Assembly: GCA_030430715.1 (NCBI GenBank)
Contig: JAUIJZ010000009.1
Coordinates: 1-63,880 of the forward strand
Source of the DNA: Alphaproteobacteria bacterium
GTDB taxonomy: Bacteria > Pseudomonadota > Alphaproteobacteria > Caulobacterales > Aquidulcibacteraceae
Direction of reading: 5' to 3'
DNA: 63,880 nt
Position numbers and translations under genes: made by a program. The notes under the pieces are model-generated. The model searched no databases. It had not been told where the DNA came from and worked only from the letters and a program-made list of their open reading frames with translations. Every line of letters starts with the position of its first letter. Within the stretch, counting starts at the first letter, position 1. Shown here piece by piece: positions 29,281 through 38,295 of the stretch.

Positions 29281-29508
29281 TTAATCGGGATCGCTGTCGA
29301 TCTCGATGCGGTCGTCATAGCCTTTGCGGGCGGAATGAAAAACGAGCGCCATCAAGCCGCCGCCCAAGGCCAGGGATAAGAAAGTCCCTATGCCCAAGGC
29401 GATCCAGCCGTGGATGCTCATGGCCGAGCCATCCCAACCGGTCAGCACGCCGAACATGGTGATCGCGAGAATGCTGCCAAGCGTGACGGTGAGCAGAAAC
29501 GTCTTCAT
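29281..29508 (-). CDS. small two-helix membrane protein
   Basis: 75 residues with two hydrophobic segments (about 5-24 and 34-56) and an acidic cytoplasmic-like tail (DDRIEIDSDPD). Small proteins like this recur in Alphaproteobacteria without an assigned function. It is the last gene of a leftward run after ydbL (63-base gap) and lies 44 bases upstream of nadE. It has no clear ribosome site. It could be an accessory to an envelope complex or unrelated to the YdbH system. Confidence 0.65.
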   Translation of the reverse strand: MKTFLLTVTLGSILAITMFGVLTGWDGSAMSIHGWIALGIGTFLSLALGGGLMALVFHSARKGYDDRIEIDSDPD

Positions 29509-29553
29509 CAGCTTTATGTGGCTCTCACTCGAGCACGCGTCCAGAGACCGAAC

Positions 29554-29571
29554 GCCGCGCCTGAACGCGGC
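29554..29571 (-). terminator. weak hairpin after ydbL
   Basis: GCCGCG, six bases, CGCGGC immediately follows the ydbL stop on the reverse strand. No T-run follows. It may attenuate rather than end transcription of the ydbH-ynbE-ydbL unit. Confidence 0.25.
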
Positions 29572-29982
29572 TTAGGGGCAAAAGCTCGGCATGGAGACGG
29601 GGGCGCTCGCCGTGTGCTGGCGCCACTGGCCGCCTTGATCGCGATAGCGCTCGCCGGCGCTGATGCGGCTTTCGAACACTTCGCACGCTACGGCAGCGGC
29701 CATCTCATTGACCGAGACGCTGCGCTCGGCGGCGCGGCGCGTATAAAGCGCACGGCGCTGAATGTTGATCTGCTCGACCCGGCCGCGCAGGTCAGCGGAA
29801 ATGTCCGCGCCGGGCACGAAGCCGAGATAGCCGTCAGCCTGCTCGCCCACGGCGCCGCTTGAGCGGGCTGCCGAAACGACAGAGTCGTTTTGTGCGGAGG
29901 CGGGGGTGGCGAAGCTGAGCGCGGCGGCGAGCATTACGCCCACAACCAGCGCCGCTACGGCTGATGCTTGGATGCGTCTCAT
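29572..29982 (-). CDS. ydbL: YdbL family (DUF1318) periplasmic protein
   Basis: 136 residues with a cleavable signal (to about ATPASAQ, residue 31). The mature domain is typical of DUF1318: GAVGEQADGYLGFVPG, then a helical RRALYTRRAAERSVSVNEMAAAVACEVFESRI segment ending in the family's G-E-x-Y-R-D-Q-x-G-x-W. In E. coli YdbL works with YdbH and YnbE, and is thought to help assemble the YdbH-YnbE intermembrane lipid bridge. Here it follows ynbE by nine bases. The cysteine pair (in AVACEVF and SFCP) may form a disulfide. Confidence 0.85.
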   Translation of the reverse strand: MRRIQASAVAALVVGVMLAAALSFATPASAQNDSVVSAARSSGAVGEQADGYLGFVPGADISADLRGRVEQINIQRRALYTRRAAERSVSVNEMAAAVACEVFESRISAGERYRDQGGQWRQHTASAPVSMPSFCP

Positions 29983-29991
29983 CGCTTGCTC

Positions 29992-30183
29992 CTAGAACAA
30001 ATCGTCGTTGCGCTCGAGCAGCTCTTCCGCATCGCGTTCGAGCCGCACAATCACTTCTTGGCGGATGTTGACGTTGAGGTTGATTTCGATGGGCTCATCC
30101 GGCGCTTGGATCTGCACGGGTATGCAGCCGCCCGCCGCAAGAGCGGCGCAGATGCCGGAGAGGAGAAGGGCTTGTTTGCGCAT
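29992..30183 (-). CDS. ynbE: YnbE-like outer-membrane lipoprotein
   Basis: 63 residues with a signal peptide and lipobox (LAAGGC, C20). The mature piece is short, containing PDEPIEINLNVNIRQEVIVRL, the hallmark of YnbE: a beta strand that in E. coli is thought to extend the YdbH beta-groove at the outer membrane. It lies between ydbH (48-base gap) and ydbL (nine bases) in the conserved order, which strengthens the call for such a small protein. Confidence 0.85.
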   Translation of the reverse strand: MRKQALLLSGICAALAAGGCIPVQIQAPDEPIEINLNVNIRQEVIVRLERDAEELLERNDDLF

Positions 30184-30231
30184 CAGGCGCTCCTTTTAGC
30201 AGCGCGCGTGTGAACGCGGGCTGAAGGCTTA

Positions 30232-33200
30232 TCACGAACCGGCGGGGGACGGGTCAAGCTGCTCTGGCGTCTCTGGTTCCTCGGGGAGGGGACGTGTGCG
30301 GTCTAAAATGGAACCAGGATCGACGATGGTCGCGGCGGTCTCGGCAAGACGGCGGAATGGCGCCGTGACGCTGACATTGAACACAAACGGCACGCCTCGA
30401 ACCGAGACATTGCCGATGCCGGGCGCGACAGGTCCAAGATCGACGGCGCGTCCGTCATTGACTCCGCTGAAATTGATCTCGCTGACCAATTCGCCTGAGA
30501 GATCGCCGTTCAAGCTAAGGCTCAGATTGTCATAGCGGAAGCTGCGCAGCGCATCGAAGGCGATGCGCGCGGGGCCGGTGGCGCTCTCGCCTGCCTGGCC
30601 CGTATAGGAGATAAGCCCGCCGCCAGCGGCAGCGCGCAATAAGCCATTTTCCACGTAAGCGCTGCGGCGTGTCAGCCGCAGCGGGAACGCGCCTTCCAGT
30701 TCGCCGGTCGCGGCCAAGTCGGGAAGTTCGAGCTCGGCGATGAGGCGTGCGGCGTCCACATCGCGCAGTGTGAGTTCAAGGCGGGTTTCATCTTCGCCAA
30801 GCGCGATCGTCGTTGGCGACATCGCCAGAACGCCCGAGGCAAAAGCGAATTCGGCTTCCTCAATTGCGATGCGCTGATCTGCGAGCAACTGAAAGCGCAC
30901 GTGACCATCGCGCACGGTTATGCCCGGATTGATCGCGTCAATATTAAGCTGTTGGCCGGGCGGAGTCGTCAACGCGAAGAAATCGTCGAAGACGACTTCG
31001 CCGCGTACGCCTTGAATCATCGGAAGCGTGGCGGTCGCTAAGGAAACGCCTTGCAGTGCAATGCGGCCGCTGGCGTGTAGGTCGTCGCGCGTCCATGTGA
31101 TATCGGCGCTGGCGGAGGCGGGGCCGGCCACGTTGGCGACCATGCCGCGGGCGCGTTCGCTAATGTCGTGCGGCTGCAAATTCGCATCGAAGGTCAAGCC
31201 TGGAGCGCTAATGCGTGCAACGCCCGCGCCCTCATTCATGCGGTGTTCGGCGGTGAACTGAGCAATCTGTTGGGCGGTTTCTTCGAGAATGATTTCGCCG
31301 TCCGCGGTGACGCGGCCATCGCGAAGCATCGCGGCCACATTGTTGAGGCGGATCGGATTGAAAAGTGGACGCTCCGCATCGCTATCGGGGCGGTTGGCGA
31401 CGAGCAGCGCTTCGGCGGCTGAGACGCGGATCACGGCGGCGCCATCCTCAGGCGCTGCGCTCCATTGTCCGGCGATTGCGGAGACCGAGCCAGGCAGGCT
31501 TGGATCGCTGAGCCCGCCGCTATCGAAAACGCCTTCGATACGCCAGCTGTCGGCGATGTGCGCCTCTGCGGTCAGGCTTTGCATCACCAGGCTGAGCGTG
31601 CGGTCTTCGGCCATTTCTACCGTCAGCGTAGGCGCGGCTGCCGCGAGGCTGAGGCTTGAGGCGCTGGTTGTTCCACCAAAAGCGCCGGTGATACGCCGGG
31701 AACTCAAACGGGCGGGCTGCGCGGCGGGGCCGGCCATGCGGCCGCCAAGCGAAAGGGTTTCGATTATAAAACCGCCGCTTAAATTACCGCGCGTGTCGGC
31801 GGCGATCAGCGCGCCATTGCGCGGACATAAAGAGAGGCGCCCGTCGGTGAACGACAAGCCCGCAGCGTCCAGTCCGCCAATGCGCACCGGTAAACAGCCT
31901 TCTTCGGGGGTGATGCGCCAACCATTGCCCCAGGAAATGCCGAGATTGAGATCGGTAACAAGGTCGCGCATTTCGCCGTCGCCCAGCGGGCCTGTGATGC
32001 GCGCGGGTCCGCGTATCTCCGCGCTTCCATTGCCCTCGGGGGTGATGGTGGCGCCGACATGCAATTCGTCGGCTTCAATGCTTGCGCCCTGTGCGCGCCA
32101 CGATGTCAGCGACAGCGTGCCTTCAGTATCGAATGCGGCCTCACGCGACCATGAGTAGCGGTCGAGCAACAAGGCGGCATGAGGCGCGCCGCCGCCGGCA
32201 AGATTGATCGCAACCGCACCCTGCACATTTAATGAGGGCCAGCGCAGCTCAAGCGCTGGAATGTCCTGACGCAATGGTGCGACGCGCAGCACGGCGCCGC
32301 TGGTCGCGCGCGCTTGAATGGGTGCGGAGACGCGAAGCAGAACATTGTTGTTCTCGGTTTCAAAACTAAGCGGAATTGTCAGGTCGAAGCGATCCGCGGC
32401 GCGGTCGAGTGCGGCTTCTGCTTGCGCGAACGTGGGGCCGATGGGCGCTTGCGGCAAATCAGGAAAAACCTGGCGCAGCCGCTGCTGCGCTTCGCCATCC
32501 ATGCGTGTTTGCGCCAAAATCAAACGTGCATCGCCGTTTGCGCTTACACCATTGTTGAGATTCAGCGTGAACGCTCCTGAAGCGCTCGGGCGCGCCGAAG
32601 ACATGGCGAGCCCATCGAAGCGCTGTGCGCTAAGCGTCCACTCACCATTTCCGTCGCCGTCGCGTCCTTCGCCGCTCGCATCGAGGCGCATGTGCGTGAA
32701 GCGATTTGAGGAGAGTGCAAGCTCTGGCGCTCGCACCCGGACGCGCGCCTGCCAAAGCTGCGGCGGTAGTCCATCCTCGCGTGCGATGGCTTCGCCGCCA
32801 AACGCGAGATCAATTTGTCGAGTGGAAACCTGCGGTGCTGTGAGCGAGGCTATACGCAAGGCGCCTTCGCCCTCATAGCGTGACAGGTCCAGTGGCGCGC
32901 GCGCCAGCATGCGCAGTGCGCCGCCGCTTGCTTCGACGTCATTCCAGGTGAGCGCGGTGAGCCGTGCGTCGAGACGGAAGGCGAGTGCGCCCTCGCGTGA
33001 CATGGCCGTCAGTTCAGCCGCGCCGCCGTCCAGCGCATAAGCGCCATTTGCAAGCGAGGTCTCATCAATGCGCGCTACGGCCTGAAAGTCCTCGCCGAGC
33101 ACGCCTTCGGAATGAAATTCGGCATTGAGCGCGCCGAATGGGGCTTCAATCACCGCGCGGCCGTTTTCAATCGTCAGGCGTAGGGTGGGCAGGCGCATGC

Positions 33201-33663
33201 GCTGCGCGCTGGGTGTGCCGCGCATCTGGTCCAGCGTGCCCGCTGATACGTGGCCGGCCGTATCCAAGCGCAATCTCAGGAGAGGGTCTTGTACGCGAAT
33301 TTCCTCGAGCGCGGGGAGAAGGCCGTTCCAACGCCAGCGTGCCTCCAGCACGCCAGCGGAGGCGTCGGGTGCATTCTCCGCGCCGATGCGCAGCGCGGCG
33401 ATTGAGGCGTGGTTAAAGTCGAGTTCCGCGACGTCGAAGTCGGCGACGACGCCACGATCGGCCAAAACCGCGCCAATCAACACTTCGGCAATAGATAGCC
33501 GGGCCAGCCACAGGCCGCCCGCCAGCACGCCCGAACTGATCGCCAGCGCGGCAAGCGCTGTCGTCCAGCCGATCAGCAACCGGCGGGCCGTGGACGGGTC
33601 TTCTGGCGGCTGCGGCGCCGCCTGGTCTTGACTCGCAACGGCCTGGTTAGACCTATGTGTCAT
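30232..33663 (-). CDS. ydbH: YdbH-family intermembrane phospholipid transport protein (AsmA-like)
   Basis: 1143 residues of an elongated, repeat-rich beta protein anchored in the inner membrane by one N-terminal helix (~30-52). It spans the periplasm as a hydrophobic groove. E. coli YdbH, TamB and YhdP redundantly move phospholipid to the outer membrane. The C-terminal region contains the recognisable YdbH/DctA-like segment (VRFQLLADQRIAIEEAEF ... GVPFVFNVSVTAP). I start at the ATG at 33663, which follows GAAGG; the frame extends to 33765 without a ribosome site. With ynbE and ydbL directly downstream this is a complete system. It diverges from the M23 peptidase gene. Confidence 0.88.
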   Translation of the reverse strand: MTHRSNQAVASQDQAAPQPPEDPSTARRLLIGWTTALAALAISSGVLAGGLWLARLSIAEVLIGAVLADRGVVADFDVAELDFNHASIAALRIGAENAPDASAGVLEARWRWNGLLPALEEIRVQDPLLRLRLDTAGHVSAGTLDQMRGTPSAQRMRLPTLRLTIENGRAVIEAPFGALNAEFHSEGVLGEDFQAVARIDETSLANGAYALDGGAAELTAMSREGALAFRLDARLTALTWNDVEASGGALRMLARAPLDLSRYEGEGALRIASLTAPQVSTRQIDLAFGGEAIAREDGLPPQLWQARVRVRAPELALSSNRFTHMRLDASGEGRDGDGNGEWTLSAQRFDGLAMSSARPSASGAFTLNLNNGVSANGDARLILAQTRMDGEAQQRLRQVFPDLPQAPIGPTFAQAEAALDRAADRFDLTIPLSFETENNNVLLRVSAPIQARATSGAVLRVAPLRQDIPALELRWPSLNVQGAVAINLAGGGAPHAALLLDRYSWSREAAFDTEGTLSLTSWRAQGASIEADELHVGATITPEGNGSAEIRGPARITGPLGDGEMRDLVTDLNLGISWGNGWRITPEEGCLPVRIGGLDAAGLSFTDGRLSLCPRNGALIAADTRGNLSGGFIIETLSLGGRMAGPAAQPARLSSRRITGAFGGTTSASSLSLAAAAPTLTVEMAEDRTLSLVMQSLTAEAHIADSWRIEGVFDSGGLSDPSLPGSVSAIAGQWSAAPEDGAAVIRVSAAEALLVANRPDSDAERPLFNPIRLNNVAAMLRDGRVTADGEIILEETAQQIAQFTAEHRMNEGAGVARISAPGLTFDANLQPHDISERARGMVANVAGPASASADITWTRDDLHASGRIALQGVSLATATLPMIQGVRGEVVFDDFFALTTPPGQQLNIDAINPGITVRDGHVRFQLLADQRIAIEEAEFAFASGVLAMSPTTIALGEDETRLELTLRDVDAARLIAELELPDLAATGELEGAFPLRLTRRSAYVENGLLRAAAGGGLISYTGQAGESATGPARIAFDALRSFRYDNLSLSLNGDLSGELVSEINFSGVNDGRAVDLGPVAPGIGNVSVRGVPFVFNVSVTAPFRRLAETAATIVDPGSILDRTRPLPEEPETPEQLDPSPAGS

Positions 33664-33818
33664 ATTCCTTCGCTTGGCGCGGTGTTTGCTCTTGTATTGG
33701 GTCGTCTGAATGACGTTCTGATGTAGGGTAAATTCCGCTAATTCAGTTTCCGGTCGGATAACCAAAGGCGCGAAGTCTTGTCCTTTGTGTGTTTTTCCGG
33801 GGCGGCGGGTAGTGGAGC

Positions 33819-35210
33819 TTGAGATTGAGAGCAGAATTCGCTCATCGGCTCATGAAGGCGCGGAAAGGTTTGTCAGCGGTCGCCATTATGGCGGGGGCGG
33901 CGGCGGCCGGATTTGTGCTGGCCTGGAACACGGGATTGTTCGGCGGTGCGGAATCCGCCGTGCTCGCGGCTGAACGCGAAGAAGCCGCGCGTCGCGCCGA
34001 GCATTTAGCGTTTACGGAAGTTTACCTTGCGCATGAAGCCAGGGAACTGCGGGTGGGCAGCGGCGAGACGCTAGCTGGCCTTCTTGTACGTGCTGGGGCT
34101 TCGCAAAGTGAAACCCATGCCGCTTTGGTTTCCTTAAATCAGGTTTACGATCCGCGCCGTTTACGGCCAGGTCAATCGATCAATCTTTTTTTTCAACGTG
34201 AGGGTGAGGGGCCGCGTCTAACCGGCTTAGCATTCCGCTCCGAGCCGGGCGTTTCAGTTACCGCCAATCGCACCACAAGCGGCGGCTTTGCCGCGCGCGA
34301 AGTGGAGATGCCGCTGACGTTTGAGATCGCGCGCATCGCCGCGCCGGTGGAAACCAGCCTTTATGCTAGCGCACTGGGGCTGGGCGCGACGGATCGCGAG
34401 ATCGCGGCGCTGGCCGATGCATTTTCATATGATGTCGACTTCCAGCGCGATGTGCGCTCGGGCGATCAATTCGAACTCGTGTTCGAGCGCTTTTACGATG
34501 ACGAAAATAATACCGTCCGCACAGGAGAGCTGCTGTTCGTCTCGCTGGAAAGCCGGAGAGGTTCGCGGGCGTTCTACTCATTCTTGGCTCCGGGCGAGTC
34601 GCGGCCGGATTGGTATGATGCCGAAGGCAAGAGCGCGCGGCGTTTCCTGATGAAGACGCCGATCAATGGCGCGCGGCTTTCTTCGGGCTTTGGAATGCGG
34701 CGTCACCCTATCTTGGGCTATTCGCGCATGCACCGCGGAACCGATTTCGCCGCGCCCACTGGAACGCCAATCCTCGCTGCGGGCGAGGGCGTGGTTGTGC
34801 GCGCCGGTCCATTTGGAACTTACGGGAACTATATCCGGCTGCGCCATGGTGACGGCTACGAAACCGCTTATGCGCACCTCTCGCGTTTCGCGCGCGGCAT
34901 TCGCGCCGGCACGCGCGTGAGGCAAGGTCAGATTATCGGCTATGTCGGAACGACTGGACGCTCCACCGGGCCACATCTTCATTACGAAGTGATGCGTCGT
35001 GGTCAGAGCATCAATCCGATGAGTTTACGCGCATCGACGAGCCGCAATCTGGAGGGGCGTGCGCTCGAACTCTTTCTCATTGAGCGCGCGCGCATAGATA
35101 CGTTGCGTAATGCGCGTGACCGTGAGACGGCGCCGGCTGCTCAAGAGGCGGCTTTGCAGCCTACATCCGCCTCGTTCGATTCCGCCCAAGTTCAACTTGA
35201 GCGGAACTGA
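33819..35210 (+). CDS. M23-family peptidoglycan endopeptidase, membrane-anchored
   Basis: A 463-residue LytM-domain protein. A hydrophobic anchor (~18-40) is followed by a LysM/OapA-like region (RVGSGETLAGLLVRAGAS ... LRPGQSINLFF), a linker and the M23 domain (~285-405). The zinc ligands and catalytic residues are visible in HRGTDFAAP and HLHYE, so it should be active, cutting peptide cross-links of peptidoglycan. The long form resembles MepM-type hydrolases. Its start is uncertain: TTG at 33819 gives this frame, and an ATG at 33852 (MKARKGLS) would start just before the anchor. Neither has a strong ribosome site. Confidence 0.88.
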   Translation: MRLRAEFAHRLMKARKGLSAVAIMAGAAAAGFVLAWNTGLFGGAESAVLAAEREEAARRAEHLAFTEVYLAHEARELRVGSGETLAGLLVRAGASQSETHAALVSLNQVYDPRRLRPGQSINLFFQREGEGPRLTGLAFRSEPGVSVTANRTTSGGFAAREVEMPLTFEIARIAAPVETSLYASALGLGATDREIAALADAFSYDVDFQRDVRSGDQFELVFERFYDDENNTVRTGELLFVSLESRRGSRAFYSFLAPGESRPDWYDAEGKSARRFLMKTPINGARLSSGFGMRRHPILGYSRMHRGTDFAAPTGTPILAAGEGVVVRAGPFGTYGNYIRLRHGDGYETAYAHLSRFARGIRAGTRVRQGQIIGYVGTTGRSTGPHLHYEVMRRGQSINPMSLRASTSRNLEGRALELFLIERARIDTLRNARDRETAPAAQEAALQPTSASFDSAQVQLERN

Positions 35211-35290
35211 AATCGCGGGCAAGTTGCTCGGAAGGATGAGGCTGCTTTGCGCGGCCATGTCCGTTGCTCTGGGGCAACGCGAGATATGCA

Positions 35291-35920
35291 ATGCGAGCGC
35301 TCGTCGCCGACGACCATGAATTGTTCCGTAGTGGACTGAAGCAATTATTGCTCGATGAGCTCGACGCTGAAGAAGTGCGCGAAGCCGAGAACTTGGACCA
35401 AGCGATCGAAATCCTCACAAATGAGGGCGCGTGCGACTTAATCTTGGTTGATCTTCGTATGCCGGGCATGACTGGCGCGGAAGACCTTGCGGCCCTCCGC
35501 GATGGCTTTCCCGAAGCGAAGGTGGCGGTCGTTTCAGCATGGGAAGAACGCGCGCAGATTATCTCGGCGCTGAGTGCGGGCGTGCATGGATATGTGCCAA
35601 AATCCTTGTCTTCGGCGGAGATCGCCGCGGCGCTGCGCTCCATCCTTGAGGGCCGCATTTATGCGCCGCCGTCCTTGGGCCGCCGCGACAGCAATCCAGG
35701 TCCGCAGCCAACTTTGCTGGCTTATGATGCTAGCCAGGACAAACTGACAGCGCGGCAAAAAGAAGTGCTGAACGAGTTGCTCAAAGGACAGGCCAGCAAG
35801 GAAATTGCCCGCAGCCTCGACATCGCCGAGGGGACGGTGAAAATCCACCTTGCTGCGATTTACCGCGCGCTTGGCGTTCGCACGCGTGCTGAGGCGATCG
35901 CCAAACTCAAGTCTCACTAG
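35291..35920 (+). CDS. NarL/LuxR-type DNA-binding response regulator
   Basis: 209 residues: a receiver domain with D54 (LVDLRMPGM) and K104 (VPKS), a short linker, and a LuxR-type helix-turn-helix (~150-209: LTARQKEVLNELLKGQASKE ... GTVKIHLAAIYRALGV). It acts as a phosphorylation-controlled transcription factor. It converges with the hybrid kinase gene, overlapping it by 14 bases at the 3' ends, and is the likely partner of that kinase. I start at the ATG at 35291, where the conserved MRALVADDH begins; the ribosome site is weak. Target genes are unknown, but the polysaccharide locus begins 2.8 kb away. Confidence 0.9.
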   Translation: MRALVADDHELFRSGLKQLLLDELDAEEVREAENLDQAIEILTNEGACDLILVDLRMPGMTGAEDLAALRDGFPEAKVAVVSAWEERAQIISALSAGVHGYVPKSLSSAEIAAALRSILEGRIYAPPSLGRRDSNPGPQPTLLAYDASQDKLTARQKEVLNELLKGQASKEIARSLDIAEGTVKIHLAAIYRALGVRTRAEAIAKLKSH

Positions 35921-37661
35921 GGGCGCGTTCGCGCAATTGCGCGGCTGCGGCTTCGATCAGAACGCGTGGCTCAACCGGCTTGATCAGCCATGCGAAACCG
36001 CTGGCCCGCAGCATCGCAAGCGTCTCGTTTTCCGTGTCCCCGGTGACAACGATGACGGCCGGTTGCGGTGTCAGTTTGTCTCGGAGGCGGCGCGCGACAT
36101 CGACGCCGCGCAATTGTCCTTCGATGCGCAGATCCATGACTATGAAGGCCGGCTTCACTCCTTCATCAAGCGCGGCCTGGGCTTCGCTCTCATTGGCGCA
36201 GGCGCGCACGGTCACGGAGAGGTCGCCGAGCGCGCCGGCGACGGCTTCTCGCGCCAGTTGATCGTCATCCACAACAAGCGCGGTTGCGCCTGCGAGGGTG
36301 TGGGCGGATGAAACCACATGGGGCGCTGCGTCAGCGGACGCCAGCGGAATACGCATGCTGAAGCGTGCGCCTTGGCCCGGCGCGGATTGAAGTTTGATTG
36401 GCGCGTTGAGACGCTCGCCAATGCTTTTCACAATTGCCAAGCCGACGCCCAAGCCTTCGCCCTGGCCCTCAAGGCGGGCGAATTCCTCAAAGATGCGTTC
36501 CTGGTCTGCCGGGGCGATGCCGGCGCCGTCATCCGCGACGGTGATTTCGACGCTGTCCCCGGTGGGCGCAAGTTCGATGCGCGCTTTTCCGCCGCCATGT
36601 TTGACCGCGTTGGTCACAAGATGATGCAGCGCGCGCTCAAGTAAGTCGGGATCGGAGTGCAGCAATAGAGATGTGGAGGAGGGCGCGGCCAGGGTGCCTT
36701 GCGGCGTTTCGGCGATAATCCGGTCCAGCACGTCTTGTAGCGGGAAGTTTACAATTTCCGGAGCGATGACGCCGCTTTGGATGCGTGCGAGGTCGAGTAA
36801 GGACGAGAACATGCCTGTCATGGCGCGCGTGGCGCGGTCCATTTTGCTCAGGATGTCTCGCGCCTGGTCCGATTGCACGCGCCGCTCAAGCGCATTGATG
36901 TAGAGCATCAACGCGTGCAATGGCTGGCGCATGTCGTGGCTGGCCACCGCGAGAAAACGGGTCTTGCTGAGCTCGGACGCGGCGGCGCTTGCGCGCGCCT
37001 GTTCGGCGGCAGAATGCGCCAAGCGCCATTCCTCGCGCTGACGCTGCAGCGCGAAAATGGCCAATACGGACGCGGCTAGGGCAATGAAAGCCAGCAGGCC
37101 GCTGAGTAAATTCAGGTGTCCGCGCGCTTGTTCCTGAGCGTTTCGCGCAACGTCGATGCGGTTATTCAGCCATGAAAATAGCGCCGCGCTTTCCTCGCGA
37201 AATGCGTCGCGTCTTTCCTGCCCATCGAGAATTGCCGCCGTGCGCCCGTGCGTCATTTCCGCGTCGAGCCAAGCAAAGTGCTCTTCCATCAACGTGCTGA
37301 GCCTGGCGATATGCGCCGTGACCGCTGCCTCGTTGGGGGTGATCTCGGTGAGGGCGGTTCGGCGGGCCCGTGCTTCCTGTTTGGCGCGTTCGTATTCGTC
37401 GTGGTGGATTTGGCTTTGCGTCGCCATATGGCGGCTGGCGATAGAGCCGGCATCGCTAGCCGCTTGCGTCATGGCCATGAGTTCAACACGCGCGGCGCGC
37501 ACGCGCGCGACGACGGCTTCCTCCTGCGCATGAAGATTGTCCTCGCGCCACAGCAACAGCGCAATGACGGCGATGACCAGAAGCATGGCCAGGATGGCGG
37601 ACGCCAGGAAGACTTCCGCGCGAAGCGCGCGAGGGGCGTCAGGCTGAGCGTCCTCGTCCAT
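35907..37661 (-). CDS. membrane hybrid sensor histidine kinase with receiver domain
   Basis: 584 residues: TM1 (~17-37), a helical periplasmic sensor (~40-182), TM2 (~184-205), HisKA with phospho-acceptor H242 (VASHDMRQPLHAL), HATPase with N351 (VTNAVKH), DDGAGIAP (~377) and GLGVGLAI (403-410), then a receiver with D510 (IVMDLRI) and K561. The SHD[LM]RQPL signature marks the RpfC-like hybrids common in Proteobacteria. The receiver may shuttle phosphate to the neighbouring NarL-type regulator or to the single-domain receiver upstream. It is transcribed after the receiver gene (48-base gap). The sensor domain has no known ligand motif; stress or surface sensing is possible. Confidence 0.9.
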   Translation of the reverse strand: MDEDAQPDAPRALRAEVFLASAILAMLLVIAVIALLLWREDNLHAQEEAVVARVRAARVELMAMTQAASDAGSIASRHMATQSQIHHDEYERAKQEARARRTALTEITPNEAAVTAHIARLSTLMEEHFAWLDAEMTHGRTAAILDGQERRDAFREESAALFSWLNNRIDVARNAQEQARGHLNLLSGLLAFIALAASVLAIFALQRQREEWRLAHSAAEQARASAAASELSKTRFLAVASHDMRQPLHALMLYINALERRVQSDQARDILSKMDRATRAMTGMFSSLLDLARIQSGVIAPEIVNFPLQDVLDRIIAETPQGTLAAPSSTSLLLHSDPDLLERALHHLVTNAVKHGGGKARIELAPTGDSVEITVADDGAGIAPADQERIFEEFARLEGQGEGLGVGLAIVKSIGERLNAPIKLQSAPGQGARFSMRIPLASADAAPHVVSSAHTLAGATALVVDDDQLAREAVAGALGDLSVTVRACANESEAQAALDEGVKPAFIVMDLRIEGQLRGVDVARRLRDKLTPQPAVIVVTGDTENETLAMLRASGFAWLIKPVEPRVLIEAAAAQLRERAPSET

Positions 37662-37709
37662 GCATGCTCCTTTGCAGGCTGACGGCGGACACGCAACCTA
37701 GGGAAGAAA

Positions 37710-38078
37710 TCAGGTGTGCTCGAGCCAGGCCAGGATGGCCTCGACGGGGGCTGGTTTGCTCATGACTTCGAACCCGGCGGCGCGTGCGTCTTGTTCAGAT
37801 GATTTCTTGACCGAACCGGTCAGCACCAGCACGCGGGCGCTCGGAGCGTCGGCGGCGAGCTGGCCGGCGAGGGTGATCCCGTCTCTGGCCGCGCCTGCCT
37901 GACAATCGGTGATAATCCAACGTGCTTGTCTCAGGCGCGCATCCTCATCGGAGTGCGCGTCATCCGCGCCGGTGATGAGCATGACATCGGCGCCCCAATC
38001 CTCAAGCACCATCGCCAACGCTTCGCCAGCGCTTTGGTCGTCTTCAATTACGAGTGCGAGAGGTTTTTGCGAATGCAT
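37710..38078 (-). CDS. single-domain response regulator (CheY-like)
   Basis: 122-residue receiver with acidic pair D13/D14 (IEDD), phosphoacceptor D58 (IITDCQAG), T87 (VLTGS) and K108 (MSKPA). With no output domain, it is probably a phosphate shuttle or sink for the hybrid kinase encoded next to it on the same strand. The ATG at 38078 follows GGGCAGG. A longer frame starting at 38105 is less likely. Together with the kinase and the NarL-type regulator it forms a compact three-gene signalling island. Confidence 0.85.
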   Translation of the reverse strand: MHSQKPLALVIEDDQSAGEALAMVLEDWGADVMLITGADDAHSDEDARLRQARWIITDCQAGAARDGITLAGQLAADAPSARVLVLTGSVKKSSEQDARAAGFEVMSKPAPVEAILAWLEHT

Positions 38079-38149
38079 GCGCGCCTGCCCAAGAATTAAA
38101 GGCACGCGGCGCGCCGTTTGTAGAGTGTGGCGCTAGGGATAGGGCGAAG

Positions 38150-38179
38150 GGCATAGACAGGCTTATGCCGTTTTTCTTT
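38150..38179 (+). terminator. terminator-like hairpin with T-run, no plus-strand gene before it
   Basis: GGCATA, eight bases, TATGCC, followed by GTTTTTCTTTT. On the plus strand this is a fair intrinsic terminator. There is no protein gene upstream on that strand, since the receiver gene runs leftward from 38078. It could end a small RNA starting near 38103, where AAGAAT lies 18 bases after TTGCGA, or block antisense reading. Confidence 0.4.
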
Positions 38180-38295
38180 TGAGAGGTGTGCGAACGTCTA
38201 GGCCATCGACCACAACTTCAGTGCAATATTCGAGCTTGTCCGGCTTTGACATAATCGTGGTGAATGGAGATCACGTTTTGTCCCGGGAAAGAGCG

